Origin: CADCWK01 sp964244115
Lineage (GTDB): Bacteria; Chloroflexota; Chloroflexia; Thermomicrobiales; UBA6265
NCBI GenBank assembly: GCA_964244115.1
Contig: CAXTHM010000039.1
Span: forward strand, 1 to 33,705
Direction of reading: 5' to 3'
DNA length: 33,705 nucleotides
This document shows, piece after piece, positions 8,280 through 17,187 of the stretch; within the stretch, counting starts at the first letter, position 1; the number at the start of each line of letters is the position of its first letter. Position numbers and translations under genes: made by a program. The notes beneath the pieces were generated by a model, which worked only from the letters and a program-made list of their open reading frames with translations, was not told where the DNA came from and did no database searches.

Positions 8280-8588
8280 GTGCTGAGGAACGTGTTCAAG
8301 GTCGTCGCGATCGTCGAAGGGTTCTCGTGGCTGGCGCTACTGACCGCGATGTTCTTCAAGTGGGTGCTGGGCCATGACGACGCCGTCGCCATCCCCGGCA
8401 TGGTCCACGGCTGGGTCTTCATCGCCTACTCCCTGCTCGCGATCGCGATGTGGCGGACGCAGGGCTGGTCGGTGCGGACGGGCATCATCGCCCTGGTCGG
8501 TGGCGTCGTCCCACTCGGGACGTGGTGGGTCGAGCGGCACCTGAACCAGTTGGAGCGGGAGTCGTCCCGGCCGGTCGCCACCGCCTAG
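8280..8588 (+). CDS. DUF3817 family membrane protein
   Basis: A 102-aa protein with three hydrophobic segments (roughly 5-25, 38-55, 64-82), starting at GTG 8280 with GAGAAAGG upstream. The VVAIVEGFSWLALL start, the MFFKW after helix 1, the PGMVHGWVFIAY helix and the PLGTWWVERHL end match the DUF3817 (integral membrane) family. The function of that family is unknown. A clear intrinsic terminator follows, so it is probably transcribed alone or with the decayed gene upstream. Confidence 0.8.
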   Translation: MLRNVFKVVAIVEGFSWLALLTAMFFKWVLGHDDAVAIPGMVHGWVFIAYSLLAIAMWRTQGWSVRTGIIALVGGVVPLGTWWVERHLNQLERESSRPVATA

Positions 8589-8613
8589 ATCCGGTCTCCC
8601 AGACAGCCTGTGA

Positions 8614-8654
8614 ACGCCTCGTCTCCGACTCCGGAGGCGGGGCGTCGGCCTTTT
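8614..8654 (+). terminator. Intrinsic terminator after DUF3817 gene
   Basis: ACGCCTCGTCTCC pairs with GGAGGCGGGGCGT as 13 bp including two G-U pairs, around a GACTCC loop. A TTTT run follows at 8651-8654. It begins 25 bases after the stop. Confidence 0.75.
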
Positions 8655-8780
8655 CCTGGACGGTCGTCAGAGACGGAACCCACCTCATCGAGCCGCTCCC
8701 ACCACCCACCCACGTTCGTCGCTCGATGGGCATCATCCTTGCATCCGGCATCACGGCGGTTGACCGGCCATAACGTGATG

Positions 8781-8796
8781 TCACCGCATGGTGACG
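8781..8796. promoter_or_regulatory. Inverted repeat upstream of solute-binding protein gene
   Basis: GTCACC-GCAT-GGTGAC is a perfect 6-bp inverted repeat about 73 bases before the GTG start, just after TTGACC at 8761. It could be an operator, but no matching -10 box was convincing. Confidence 0.3.
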
Positions 8797-8868
8797 ATGT
8801 CGTTGGCGGTCCCGCTCCCCAGACCCGGTCGGTTTCGATCGGTTCGACCCAGCGCCGGAGGCAGTGAC

Positions 8869-10619
8869 GTGAACGAAGACGACAGCGCAATTGACCAGAA
8901 CAGACGCATAGGCGACGGCGCACTGGACCGCCGCGAGGTCCTGCGGCGGGGCGCGGCGATCGGGCTCGGTGCCTCCGCCCTCGGCGCCCTCCTGAGCGAG
9001 GCGCGACCTGCGGCCGGTGCCCAGGCCACCGACACGGCGGGGATGCTGACGGTCTCCCAGGACCAGCGGCAGACCTGGATCCGCAACTTCAACTTCCTCG
9101 TGCCCGGCGGCACGTTCCTCTGGCCGAGCTCGAACGGCATCTACGAGCCGCTGATGATCAACTCGCTGGTCACCGGGGTCACGACCCCGTGGCTGGCCGA
9201 ATCCTACGAGTACAGCGCCGACAACCTGACCCTGACGCTGAAGATCCGCCAGGGCGTGCTCTGGTCCGATGGGCAGCCGTTCTCCGCCAGCGACGTCGCC
9301 TACACCTTCAACCTGCTCAAGGGCAACCCGGCGCTCAGCGGGGCGGGGGCGATCCGGAACATCCTCGACACCAGCAGCGCCATCACGGCACCGGACGCGG
9401 CGACCGTCCAGTTCACCTTCACCGAGGTCTACTCGCCGGGGATCTACGACATCATCGCCCAGAACATCGTGCCCGAGCACATCTGGTCGACCGTGGCCGA
9501 CCCGGTCACCTTCCTGAACGAGACGCCGGTGGCGACGGGCCCGTTCACCGAGATCCCGATCTTCGAGTCGAACTACTGGGAGCTGCGCCGCAACCCGACC
9601 TACTGGCAGGCCGACAAGGTCGGGATCGAGGGCATCCGCTTCCCGATCATCGGGGACAACGACACCGCCCAACGGTCCCTCGTGAACGGGGAGATCGACT
9701 GGGCCAGCAACTTCATCCCGGACATCGAGAACGTCTTCGTCAGCGAGGACCCGGACAATCACGGCTACTGGTTCCCCTCGACCGGCGCGACGGTCCACCT
9801 CTACCTCAACACCGAAGCGGCCAACACGCCCTTTGCGGACCCCAACGTCCGCAAGGCGTTCAGCATGGCGCTGGACCGCGAGGAGATCGTCAACTTCGCC
9901 ATCTACGACTACGCGCTGCCGGCCGACAGCACCGGGCTGAGCGATGGCTACCCGGCCTGGAAGGACCCGGCCTTCGCCGGGGCGAGCTGGGTGCGACGCG
10001 ATGTCGATGCCGCCAACGCGGCTCTCGACGCCGCCGGGCTGACCCTGGACGGGGACACCCGCACCTTCAACGGCCAGCCGATGGCGTACGAGCTGCTCGT
10101 CGTCAACGGCTGGAGCGACTGGAACCAGTCCTGCNNNNNNNNNNGGAGCACCTGGCCGACATCGGCATCAAGGCCACCGTCACGCCGCTCGACCTCACCG
10201 TCTGGCAGGGTCGGGTCCAGGCGGGCGACTTCACCCTGAGCATCGGCTGGTCCAATGGCGGCGCGACGCCGTTCAACTTCTATCGCGGCATGATGTCCTC
10301 GCAGACCAAGAACCCGGTCGGGACCCGGAGCGACCAGAACTGGCACCGGTTCTCCTCGCCGGAGGCGGACGCCACGCTCGACCAGTTCGCGGCGACCAAT
10401 GACGAGGCCGAGCAGAAGCGGCTCGCGAGCGACCTGCAGCGGATCTACTCCGAGCAGGCACCGGCGATCCCATTGTTCCCGAGCCCGCAGTACTTCGAGT
10501 ACAACCGGGCCCGGTTCGAGAACTGGCCGACCGCCGACAACCCGTACGCGGTCCCGGGGACGGGATCCGACGAGCGGCTCCTGGTCCTGACGGCGCTGCG
10601 GACGAAACCGGTCGTCTGA
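8869..10619 (+). CDS. ABC transporter substrate-binding protein, family 5 (peptide/nickel/opine type), with assembly gap
   Basis: A periplasmic/extracellular solute-binding lipoprotein-type receptor of the DppA/OppA family (SBP_bac_5). GTG 8869 is preceded by GGAGG at 8857-8861 and beats the earlier in-frame ATG at 8788. A Tat-like signal, DRREVLRRGAAIGLGA, lies near residues 20-35. Family blocks include YEYSADNLTLTLKIRQGVLWSDG, then TATGPF-like VATGPF and the FADPNVRKAFSMALDRE segment. The 10-N gap at 10135-10144 interrupts it at about residue 422 and the frame changes across it. The true gap length must restore frame. The C terminus is normal. No permease genes are adjacent, so this is an orphan receptor here. 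The ligand is unknown. Confidence 0.9.
10135..10144. other. Assembly gap (10 N)
   Basis: Ten N inside the solute-binding protein gene. All three gaps in the window are exactly 10 N, so the length is a placeholder. Confidence 0.95.
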
Positions 10620-10636
10620 CCGGGCGGACATGTGGC

Positions 10637-10681
10637 ACGACGAACGCCCCGCCGGGATGCATCCGGCGGGGCGTTCGTCGT
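10637..10681. terminator. Bidirectional hairpin between convergent genes
   Basis: ACGACGAACGCCCCGCCGG and its exact complement form a 19-bp stem around a 7-base loop, between the plus-strand receptor gene and the minus-strand isomerase gene. There is no long T run, but its position fits a shared terminator. Confidence 0.75.
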
Positions 10682-10700
10682 TGAAGGGAGCCGGCGAAGA

Positions 10701-11477
10701 TCAGTCGGCGCCGAGCAACGCGCTGAGGTTGGTGAACGACGTCTGGCAATCGCCGAGCGGGTCGCGGGGGTTGTCCTGCTCGACGACCAGCCAACGGGTG
10801 CCACCGACCGTCTCCGCCGCCGCCAGCACGGGCTGGAAGTCGTAGGTCCCGGTGCCGACCGGGGCGTCCTCGCCGGCCGGGTCCATGTCCTTGATGTGCA
10901 GGCTGGCGAAGCGGCCCGGCCAGGCCTGGATGACCTCCGCACCGGCGCGACCGGCCGTCTCGGCCCAGAACACGTCGAGCTCGAAGTCGACCAGCGCCGG
11001 GTCGGTCTCGTGCAGCAGCAGTTCGAGCGCGGACAATCCGGACTCCGACCAGCCCTCGCTGTGGCGGAGTTCGAAGTCGTGATTGTGGTAGAGGAAGGTC
11101 AGCCCCATGTTCCGGGCCGCCTCGCCGAAGCCGTTGAAGATGCCGGCCAGGCGCCGGACCTGATCGGGCGTCTCCAGGTACTCGTCCCGGGGGACGCTGG
11201 GGACGATCAGGTACTGCCCGCCGACGGTGACGACATCGCTGGCCGCGCGCTCGAAGTCGGCCATCAGCCCGGCGAACGGGGTGTGGGCACCCATGGCCCG
11301 CAGACCGAGTTCGTCCAGTCGACTCCGGACGGCGGCGGGCTCCTGGCCGCCGTAGCCGGCGAACTCGACGGCCGGGTAGCCCATCTGTGACACGGCCCCC
11401 AGCGTTCCGAGGGCGTCGCGCGCCATCTCGTCGCGGACGGTGTAGAGCTGCAGGGCGATCTGATCAGTGGTGAACAT
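10701..11477 (-). CDS. Sugar phosphate isomerase/epimerase (TIM barrel)
   Basis: A 258-aa protein of the xylose isomerase-like TIM-barrel family (PF01261), typical in length. It starts IALQLYTVRDEM, the family's first strand. Candidate metal-site segments are FLYHNHDFEL, FELDVFWAE, SLHIKDMD and WLVVEQDN, which supply His, Asp and Glu ligands in order. A GAGGAGG site precedes ATG 11477. Relatives isomerise keto-sugars or act on inosose in polyol breakdown. The partner dehydrogenases at 6606 and 23133 are not adjacent. The exact substrate cannot be told. Confidence 0.88.
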   Translation of the reverse strand: MFTTDQIALQLYTVRDEMARDALGTLGAVSQMGYPAVEFAGYGGQEPAAVRSRLDELGLRAMGAHTPFAGLMADFERAASDVVTVGGQYLIVPSVPRDEYLETPDQVRRLAGIFNGFGEAARNMGLTFLYHNHDFELRHSEGWSESGLSALELLLHETDPALVDFELDVFWAETAGRAGAEVIQAWPGRFASLHIKDMDPAGEDAPVGTGTYDFQPVLAAAETVGGTRWLVVEQDNPRDPLGDCQTSFTNLSALLGAD

Positions 11478-11636
11478 CTGGCCTCCTCAGGCGTCGGGTG
11501 GTGCGGACGGTCGGGTGATGTCCTCAGCAAGGTGGTGACCAGAGCCCACGAACTGCCCGATTCGAGCCCCTGACCTGTGGCAGAGCCGGCGGTTTTCCTT
11601 GAAGTTGCGTGGTGACGGAGCAGACCTCTCCCCCGA

Positions 11637-11706
11637 CCCCTCTCCGGCTCACCTGCTCGCTCACCCGCCATGGGCGGCTTCGGCTCCGCAGGTGCCCGGA
11701 GAGGGG
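11637..11706. repeat. Large inverted repeat with CCCCTCTCCGG arms
   Basis: CCCCTCTCCGG at 11637-11647 pairs with CCGGAGAGGGG at 11696-11706, and inner ACCTGC/GCAGGT arms pair as well. A related structure is at 24614-24717. It fills much of the 308-base spacer between the isomerase and the Res gene. I see no gene in the rest of that spacer. Confidence 0.6.
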
Positions 11707-11785
11707 AGCAACAGCTTCGGTCGAGACCAGGCAATCTATCTGAGAACCGCTGTAATGGAGGCGGGGCGTTGCCGTTCGAGCCGGG

Positions 11786-14725
11786 TCAGATCAGACGCCG
11801 CTGGGCGTTCTCTTCGTTCTTCGGGCGGAGCTGGGCGTACTCAAGCAGGTCACTCACGGTCGCGCCGCGCGAGTGCCACTCGTTGACGTTGTTCTCGCCG
11901 AGGATGACGTAGTGCCATTCCCGGTCGTCCCGCTGCTCCGGATCGACGGTGTTGATCTGCTCGCACCAGGCGATCGCCGCCCGCCGCTTCCGCTGGACGT
12001 TCTCCTCGCTGACCATGTTCTGCGCCTTGGTCTCGACGACGTAGACGTCCTCGAACGTCCGAACGAGGAAGTCGGGGGAGTACGTCGCCGGCATCCCGTC
12101 GGCCTTGAGGTAGGGTCGGTGCAGGAACCAGTGCTTGCGCTCGTCGATCCGGACGACGGCCTCGACCTGCCCATCATTGTCGGCCCATTGGACGAAGCGT
12201 CGCTCCAGGCCGCCGTTCTGGGGCGGGATGCGGGTCTTGAGGTAGATGCTCTTGCGGACCTCGATCGCGGTGCTCGTCCGGACCGAGATCGACGCGACCT
12301 CTGATAGGAGATGGTGCGTGACGATCGCCCCCTCGACCTGCTGGTTCTCCGATGCCTCGACCAGGGCCGTCGCGAAGGTACTGGCGATGTGGTTGGCAAC
12401 GTCATCGAGCAGGAGAACACGCCAGTTCTCGTCCGCCAACGGTTCGAGCATCTGGCCGAACAGCCGGTTCCGGATGTAGGCGTCTAGCCACCCGACCAGT
12501 TGCGGACGGAACGCCTGCATGATGGGAAGGCTTCGCATCTCAGCGTAGCGGTTGGAACGTGCCTTCGTGATCATCCCTGCCTGAAGCGCCCCGGAGATGC
12601 GGGTCGTCATCTTCATCAGATACTCGTTGTACCCGTTGGCTGTCATCGCCCCGCCATCGACCCGATACTCGCCGTATTGGGTTCGGGTCTGGGCATCCTC
12701 TGAGACGAAGCGGTCCCCTCGACCAATCGTGCTCTTCAGCAGCTCGAACGGGAACTTGCTGACCGGCAGCAGCATCGGACGCACCGCCGGCTCGACGAGT
12801 TCTTCCTCGGCGTCCTGCACGACCTGCGGGATGCGGAAATCGTAGTCCGCGAAATCGTCCCGAAGGCCGACGGTCTCGATATCGCCGGTAGAGTCGGTCG
12901 CTTCGACCTCCCGATCATCGACCTCGGCGGCCAGGCCACCGGCGAGCAGGTCGTCGTAGAACGCGGCGAAGGCGGGGTGCTCGACGATGAAGAGGACGTC
13001 GAAGTAGTTGGTCGGCTGTTGCTTCTTCCGAAACCGCTCGCGGGTCTCGCGCTTCTGCTCGTCGATCGCGTCGTCACCGCGCCACATCAGGCGGAGACCG
13101 CGACCGATCGTCTGCTCCAGCAGGATGGACGCCTGGCTTGACCGGAGCGGGACGATCACGCAGATGTTGTTGATGTCCCATCCTTCGCGCAGCATCAGGA
13201 CGCTGACGATGACCTTGGGCTGCGGGTGGCGGTCGACATCGAACAGCCGCTCGCGGGTCTTGTCCCACTCCGCCTTCGGGACCTCGCCCTTGCGGTTGGA
13301 GTCGACGACCAGGATGTCGGCGGCGTCCATACCGGTCGACCACAGAAACTTCTCGACATGCCCCGTGACTGACGTGTCCTCGCAGATCACCATCAGCTTC
13401 GGGTACTTGCCCGGATCGACGGTCTGGAAGTCGTTCTCCAGCTTCTGCCGCTTGGTCAGACCGGCCCGGAGCATGACCCGCTGCCCCTCGGACAGGCCGA
13501 TGACCTTGCCGCGCTCGTCGCGCTCGGCCCGGAAGTCCAGTTCCTGGGCGGCGAGGTCGCTGCGCTTGTCCAGTGCAAGCGCCTTGACCAGCCCGGCGCT
13601 CATGGCGGCGTTGAGGTCGAAGTCGACGACGATGTGCGGGAAGTACTCGCGGCTCTTGCGCTTGCCGCCGCCGGTCTCGTTGTACGGTGTGGCGGAGAAG
13701 TCGATCTGGACGAAACGGTGGCCCTTGGTCGCGGCGATCTCGGTCAGGCTGCGCTGCCACTCGACCTCGGTGACCTCGCCCCGGTTCCGAATCTCATGGA
13801 TGTGGTGGGCCTCGTCGTTGAAGACGAGCAGGTCCGGCAGATCCTTCAGCGACTGGAGCGGTCCGCCACGGGCGTAGCGCCGATCGAGGGTATCGAGCGC
13901 GTTGCCGCCAGAGGTGCCGGGCGTGATCGGGAAGAAACTCTCGATCACCATCTTCGGGTCGATGTCGGTCCCCGGCGCGTCCACGGCATCGTCGTCGATG
14001 AAGTCCGGGTCCTCCTCGCCGGCCAGCAGGTGCCAGTTGGTGATCGCGATCATGCCGCCGCCAGTAACCTTGGTGCCGATGTCGGTCTTGGTCACGACCG
14101 ACGACTGGAGGAAACCGAAGACCGGGTCGCGGTAGGTGTCGGGCACGAACAGGTCGCGGGTAGCATAGATGTCCGAGGTCTCGAAGTCGCGGGAGCCGCT
14201 GCGCTCCTTACCCTGAAAGGAGTCGAGCAGGCGGTCGTAGACGATCAGGCCGGGCGCGACGAGCAGGAAGTTGCGGGTGAAGCGATTGTCCTCGGGGCTG
14301 GCGACCCGGTTGAGATACTGCCAGATCAGCAGGGCGTTGAGGACCCACGTCTTGCCAGTGCCGGTCGCCATCTTGGCGGCGTACTTCGGGTGCTGGTGGC
14401 GCTCATGGCTGACGCGTCCCAGCATCCCCGGCTGAAGCAGCGCCTGGGGGGCGACCTCCCGGTACAGCCTGGCCAGCGTCTGGGTGCCGAGGACCTCGTG
14501 GGCGTAGATCACGGCGAGGATGGCGCGGCGCTGCCCCTCATGAAAGTTCAGGAACCGCTGCTCACAGTAGTCGCGCCCGAACCAGAACCGGAGCAGCTCG
14601 GCGGTGAGGGGTGTGACCTGCTCCATGATCTCGCAGGGACGGCCGTCGCGGATCGCCTGGATCTGCTCGTCAATCCGGTCGGCGATCCCGGCGGCGAGCG
14701 GGAACAACTCGGCGGTGGCGGTCAT
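11786..14725 (-). CDS. Type III restriction enzyme Res subunit (helicase/endonuclease)
   Basis: A 979-aa SF2 helicase-nuclease that in type III systems translocates on and cuts unmodified DNA together with Mod. Walker A ATGTGKTW is at about 120-127, DEAH at 304-307, FSATPYN at 343-349, REGWDINNICVIV at 513-525 and motif VI QTIGRGLRL at 538-546. Near the C terminus, SPDF at 883-886 and VVETKAQ around 896-902 form the PD-(D/E)XK nuclease site. The ORF is open further upstream inside mod, but ATG 14725 overlaps the mod stop as ATGA, a sign of translational coupling. All motifs are present, so it looks active. Length is normal for Res. Confidence 0.92.
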   Translation of the reverse strand: MTATAELFPLAAGIADRIDEQIQAIRDGRPCEIMEQVTPLTAELLRFWFGRDYCEQRFLNFHEGQRRAILAVIYAHEVLGTQTLARLYREVAPQALLQPGMLGRVSHERHQHPKYAAKMATGTGKTWVLNALLIWQYLNRVASPEDNRFTRNFLLVAPGLIVYDRLLDSFQGKERSGSRDFETSDIYATRDLFVPDTYRDPVFGFLQSSVVTKTDIGTKVTGGGMIAITNWHLLAGEEDPDFIDDDAVDAPGTDIDPKMVIESFFPITPGTSGGNALDTLDRRYARGGPLQSLKDLPDLLVFNDEAHHIHEIRNRGEVTEVEWQRSLTEIAATKGHRFVQIDFSATPYNETGGGKRKSREYFPHIVVDFDLNAAMSAGLVKALALDKRSDLAAQELDFRAERDERGKVIGLSEGQRVMLRAGLTKRQKLENDFQTVDPGKYPKLMVICEDTSVTGHVEKFLWSTGMDAADILVVDSNRKGEVPKAEWDKTRERLFDVDRHPQPKVIVSVLMLREGWDINNICVIVPLRSSQASILLEQTIGRGLRLMWRGDDAIDEQKRETRERFRKKQQPTNYFDVLFIVEHPAFAAFYDDLLAGGLAAEVDDREVEATDSTGDIETVGLRDDFADYDFRIPQVVQDAEEELVEPAVRPMLLPVSKFPFELLKSTIGRGDRFVSEDAQTRTQYGEYRVDGGAMTANGYNEYLMKMTTRISGALQAGMITKARSNRYAEMRSLPIMQAFRPQLVGWLDAYIRNRLFGQMLEPLADENWRVLLLDDVANHIASTFATALVEASENQQVEGAIVTHHLLSEVASISVRTSTAIEVRKSIYLKTRIPPQNGGLERRFVQWADNDGQVEAVVRIDERKHWFLHRPYLKADGMPATYSPDFLVRTFEDVYVVETKAQNMVSEENVQRKRRAAIAWCEQINTVDPEQRDDREWHYVILGENNVNEWHSRGATVSDLLEYAQLRPKNEENAQRRLI

Positions 14726-16626
14726 CGGCTGACCTCCACCCCATCGACCACGACCTCGGACTCGAACCCGAAGACGTCCACGGCCCGGATGCAGACCCGA
14801 CGCGGCCCGTCCTTCCGCGGCAGTTGCAGCGTCGCCCTGGTCACGACCCGGAGCGGGTCGCTGTCGCTCTCGGTGTTGCCGCGGTAGTCCTGCCAGACGG
14901 AGCGGAAGAGCTCGCCGTCGTAATCCGGGTCGACGGCCCAGTACTCGATCAGGGCCAGCGGCTCGGCGTTCGCGACCCGCTGCAGCTCGGCCTTGTTCTT
15001 CTCGTCGAGGTTGATCGCGTCCGGCGAGAGCAGGATGTAGTTGTCCAGCCCGACCGACAGTTCCTCGCCTTCGCGTGTCGCCCGACGCCCGGCGACGTGG
15101 GCCTGGAGGTACTGCAGGCTGGAGAACCGGACCTCTCCCGCCAACCTGTCCGACCCCTTCTTCTTGAGCCGGTCGAGCAGGTCGGGCGGGATGACCAACA
15201 CTTCGAGCCGGTCGTCCTTGAGGGCATCCACCTCGCGACCGATCCCGGCGGTAAAATTCCAGCCGAGCACGGTGACGCGGTCGAAGCCGCCCATGACCGA
15301 GTCGCGCAGTTGTTGAGCGCGGCGCAGCGTCGAGAGCGTTGTCAGGCGGGACGGGCTGTCGGCGAAGACCAGCGTCCGGGTGTTCGGGAGGCGGCCGAGG
15401 TTGCGGGAGCCGTTGGCCTCGGGCGGCAGCGGCAGGGCGCCGTACAGCTTCACGACGATCTCGGCCAGGTCCCCGACCCGATACGAGCGCCCGAGCGTGG
15501 AGCGGGCCTGTTCGACCTGGTAGTCGCCGATCGCCTGGTAGAGGAACGGCTTGGCGTTCTGGTCGATCAGCCGCTTGCGCGTGATCATCGTCGCCGGCTT
15601 GCCGAGGTCCGTCGCGATCCAACGGCGGCCCAGCTTCTCGGCTACGGCTGCGGTGGTGCCGGAGCCGACGAAGAAGTCAGCGACGATATCACCCATGTTG
15701 GAACCAGCTTCCATAATCCTTTGAATCAGCGGTTCTGGCTTCTGAGTTCCATAATCGACGCGTTCACGAGACCATGTCTGCAACGAATTGATATCGCTCC
15801 ACCAATCATTCATGTACGCACCGCGATCTAGATCGCGTTCTTTCCCATCAATGCTTGATCCCCCGCGTCCCTTCACGAGAGCTTGGCTAGCTGCAGAGTA
15901 CGGGGCAAATTGAGGATTGAAGGTAGCCTGACTCACCTCACCCTTTGTGAAATTGAGAATAGTGTCATGTTTCTTAGCAAAGGCTGTCTTCGAAACACCT
16001 CCTCCTCTGTAGCCCCAAATCAGTTCGTTTCGGAACTGATCTTTGCCAAAGATCTCATCCAAGACAATTTTCATATAATGCACAATGCGCCAGTCGATAT
16101 GGACGTAAATTGAGCCTCGTTCAGACAGCATTTCTCGCATTAACGTAAGACGAGGCGTAATCATCGCTAAGTATGACGCCGTACCTTCTGACCATGTATC
16201 GGAATAGGCAAACTGTTCGAGGACGGTTGGACGCTGCTCTAGCTCAGTGCCCGGTAGCGAGATCTTCGTGCGATAGTCGGCCTTAGAGTCGAACGGCGGG
16301 TCGATGTAGATGAGGTCGATCTTGCCTCTTAATGACCCGTCANNNNNNNNNNCCCCCCCCCCCCCCCCGTTTGTCTGCGAGTCACCGGCCAGCAGGGCGG
16401 CCATGGCGAGCAGGTTGTCGCCGTAGATGAGCCGGTTGTGGGCGGTCGCGTCGGAGCCGGTCCCGCGGAACAGGTCGGGACGCATGGTGTCGCGGGACGG
16501 GATGACCAGCTCACGGGTCTGGAGGGTGACGCGGTTGCGGCCTTCGAGCTGCTCGAGGATCTGGGCCGCCTGCTTCTTCCCGGCGGCGACGATGCCCGGC
16601 AACGCGTCCAGCAACGACTTGCTCAT
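14722..16626 (-). CDS. Type III-like Mod DNA methyltransferase, with assembly gap and poly-G tract
   Basis: A beta-class DNA methyltransferase (N6-adenine or N4-cytosine). The catalytic IDLIYIDPPFDSKADYRT follows soon after the gap, and the SAM motif FFVGSGTTAAVAEKLGRRW lies about 280 residues further on, with the recognition region between them. A long C-terminal domain of some 250 residues follows, unlike short Mods but common where Mod and Res are paired in this family. ATG 16626 has a GGGAG site. After codon 85 the frame enters a poly-Gly run (poly-G DNA) and the 10-N gap; on the other side SLRGKIDLI resumes. The middle of the gene is much more AT-rich than the ends. It is coupled to res by an ATGA overlap. 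Confidence 0.9.
   Translation of the reverse strand: MSKSLLDALPGIVAAGKKQAAQILEQLEGRNRVTLQTRELVIPSRDTMRPDLFRGTGSDATAHNRLIYGDNLLAMAALLAGDSQTNGGGGGXXXXDGSLRGKIDLIYIDPPFDSKADYRTKISLPGTELEQRPTVLEQFAYSDTWSEGTASYLAMITPRLTLMREMLSERGSIYVHIDWRIVHYMKIVLDEIFGKDQFRNELIWGYRGGGVSKTAFAKKHDTILNFTKGEVSQATFNPQFAPYSAASQALVKGRGGSSIDGKERDLDRGAYMNDWWSDINSLQTWSRERVDYGTQKPEPLIQRIMEAGSNMGDIVADFFVGSGTTAAVAEKLGRRWIATDLGKPATMITRKRLIDQNAKPFLYQAIGDYQVEQARSTLGRSYRVGDLAEIVVKLYGALPLPPEANGSRNLGRLPNTRTLVFADSPSRLTTLSTLRRAQQLRDSVMGGFDRVTVLGWNFTAGIGREVDALKDDRLEVLVIPPDLLDRLKKKGSDRLAGEVRFSSLQYLQAHVAGRRATREGEELSVGLDNYILLSPDAINLDEKNKAELQRVANAEPLALIEYWAVDPDYDGELFRSVWQDYRGNTESDSDPLRVVTRATLQLPRKDGPRRVCIRAVDVFGFESEVVVDGVEVSR
15690..16260. 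other. Low-GC segment inside mod
   Basis: Hand counts of 60-base rows give 28/60 and 29/60 GC here (15901-15960, 16081-16140), against 44/60 at 14761-14820 in the same gene. The segment covers the stretch between the catalytic and SAM motifs, where the target-recognition domain of beta-class enzymes lies. Boundaries are approximate. Confidence 0.7.
16343..16352. other. Assembly gap (10 N) inside mod
   Basis: Placeholder-length gap directly followed by the 16-base C run, within the mod reading frame. Confidence 0.95.
16353..16368. repeat. Poly-C tract (poly-G on the mod coding strand)
   Basis: Sixteen uninterrupted C next to the gap. Read on the mod strand it is poly-G coding for glycine. 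It could be a true slippage tract or a poly-G read-end artefact at a contig edge. Confidence 0.6.
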
Positions 16627-16749
16627 CGGTCTCCCTGTTCTCTGTCTCTCGCGCGGTCTCGGCCAGACATCGCTGTCTGCCTATTCCCGCCGGGTATGCA
16701 ATTCCGGACAGGGTGAACGATACCCGATAAACCACGGAGAAAGGGGGCC

Positions 16750-16777
16750 ATCCGCCCCGGGCGGGTCCGGGGCGGAT
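16750..16777 (-). terminator. Hairpin after the 67-aa gene
   Basis: ATCCGCCCCGG (16750-16760) and CCGGGGCGGAT (16767-16777) form a perfect 11-bp stem three bases past the stop of the small minus-strand gene, ahead of mod. There is no clear T run, so it may attenuate rather than stop transcription into mod. Confidence 0.5.
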
Positions 16778-16779
16778 CG

Positions 16780-16983
16780 TTACGGCTTCTGTCGGTTGTA
16801 GGGACTCTGGTTCGTCGGCTTCAGCGAGACGTTCTCGTCACTTGCGTGCGAGCGTACAGCTTCTTCCGTCCGGCCCAGCTTATGGGCGATAAGTCCGGTC
16901 GGCGTGTTCTGCTGAACCAGCTTTTGAAAAGCCGGTTCCTGTGGTGCCCATGGCTTCCCATGATTGGATGGTGTCTTCGACAA
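16780..16983 (-). CDS. Small conserved protein (67 aa), possible HTH/SANT-like
   Basis: Starts at TTG 16983, set by an AAAAGGAG site six bases upstream. The sequence begins MSKTPSNHGKPW and ends SLKPTNQSPYNRQKP, with a middle PTGLIAHKLGRTEEAVRSHA. I recall this pattern from a widespread family of small bacterial proteins whose middle part resembles a DNA-binding helix-turn-helix (LGRTEEAVRSHA as recognition region). Its function is not established. It lies upstream of mod-res on the same strand, so it could belong to the operon or regulate it, but the hairpin between them argues for separate transcription. Confidence 0.75.
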   Translation of the reverse strand: MSKTPSNHGKPWAPQEPAFQKLVQQNTPTGLIAHKLGRTEEAVRSHASDENVSLKPTNQSPYNRQKP

Positions 16984-17003
16984 CGTGTGCTCCTTTTCCA
17001 GTT

Positions 17004-17027
17004 AGGTACGGCATGTGTGCCGTACCT
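17004..17027. promoter_or_regulatory. Perfect palindrome upstream of the 67-aa gene
   Basis: AGGTACGGCA and its exact complement flank a TGTG spacer, 20 bases upstream of the TTG start. It could be an operator for the small HTH-like protein or its partners, or a hairpin in the 5' leader. Confidence 0.5.
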
Positions 17028-17061
17028 GCACAGCAAGACTACCACGAAAGTGCGGTGGTGA

Positions 17062-17187
17062 CTACGGACAGTAGGTCACACCATTATCAAGCACTACATG
17101 TGGATCATTGATACCTGGTCGTACCAGGAGCCGATTCGGCTGAGCGAGATATTCTCTCCCCTCATCCACCACACTATCAGGACTCAC
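17062..17187 (-). CDS. Possible small ORF (about 41 aa), unknown
   Basis: From GTG 17187 the minus strand encodes SPDSVVDEGREYLAQPNRLL and ends VLDNGVTYCP at TAG 17062-17064. The composition is protein-like and the DNA is AT-richer than its surroundings, as in the nearby RM locus. There is no good ribosome site; the open frame reaches 17250, overlapping the MFS start. It could be the tail of a lost gene. No family recognised. Confidence 0.25.
   Translation of the reverse strand: MSPDSVVDEGREYLAQPNRLLVRPGINDPHVVLDNGVTYCP

Noticed and set aside
14726..15622. N-terminal extension of Res by 299 residues
   Set aside because: It lies within mod in another frame and is of shadow composition; the ATGA overlap fixes the start at 14725.
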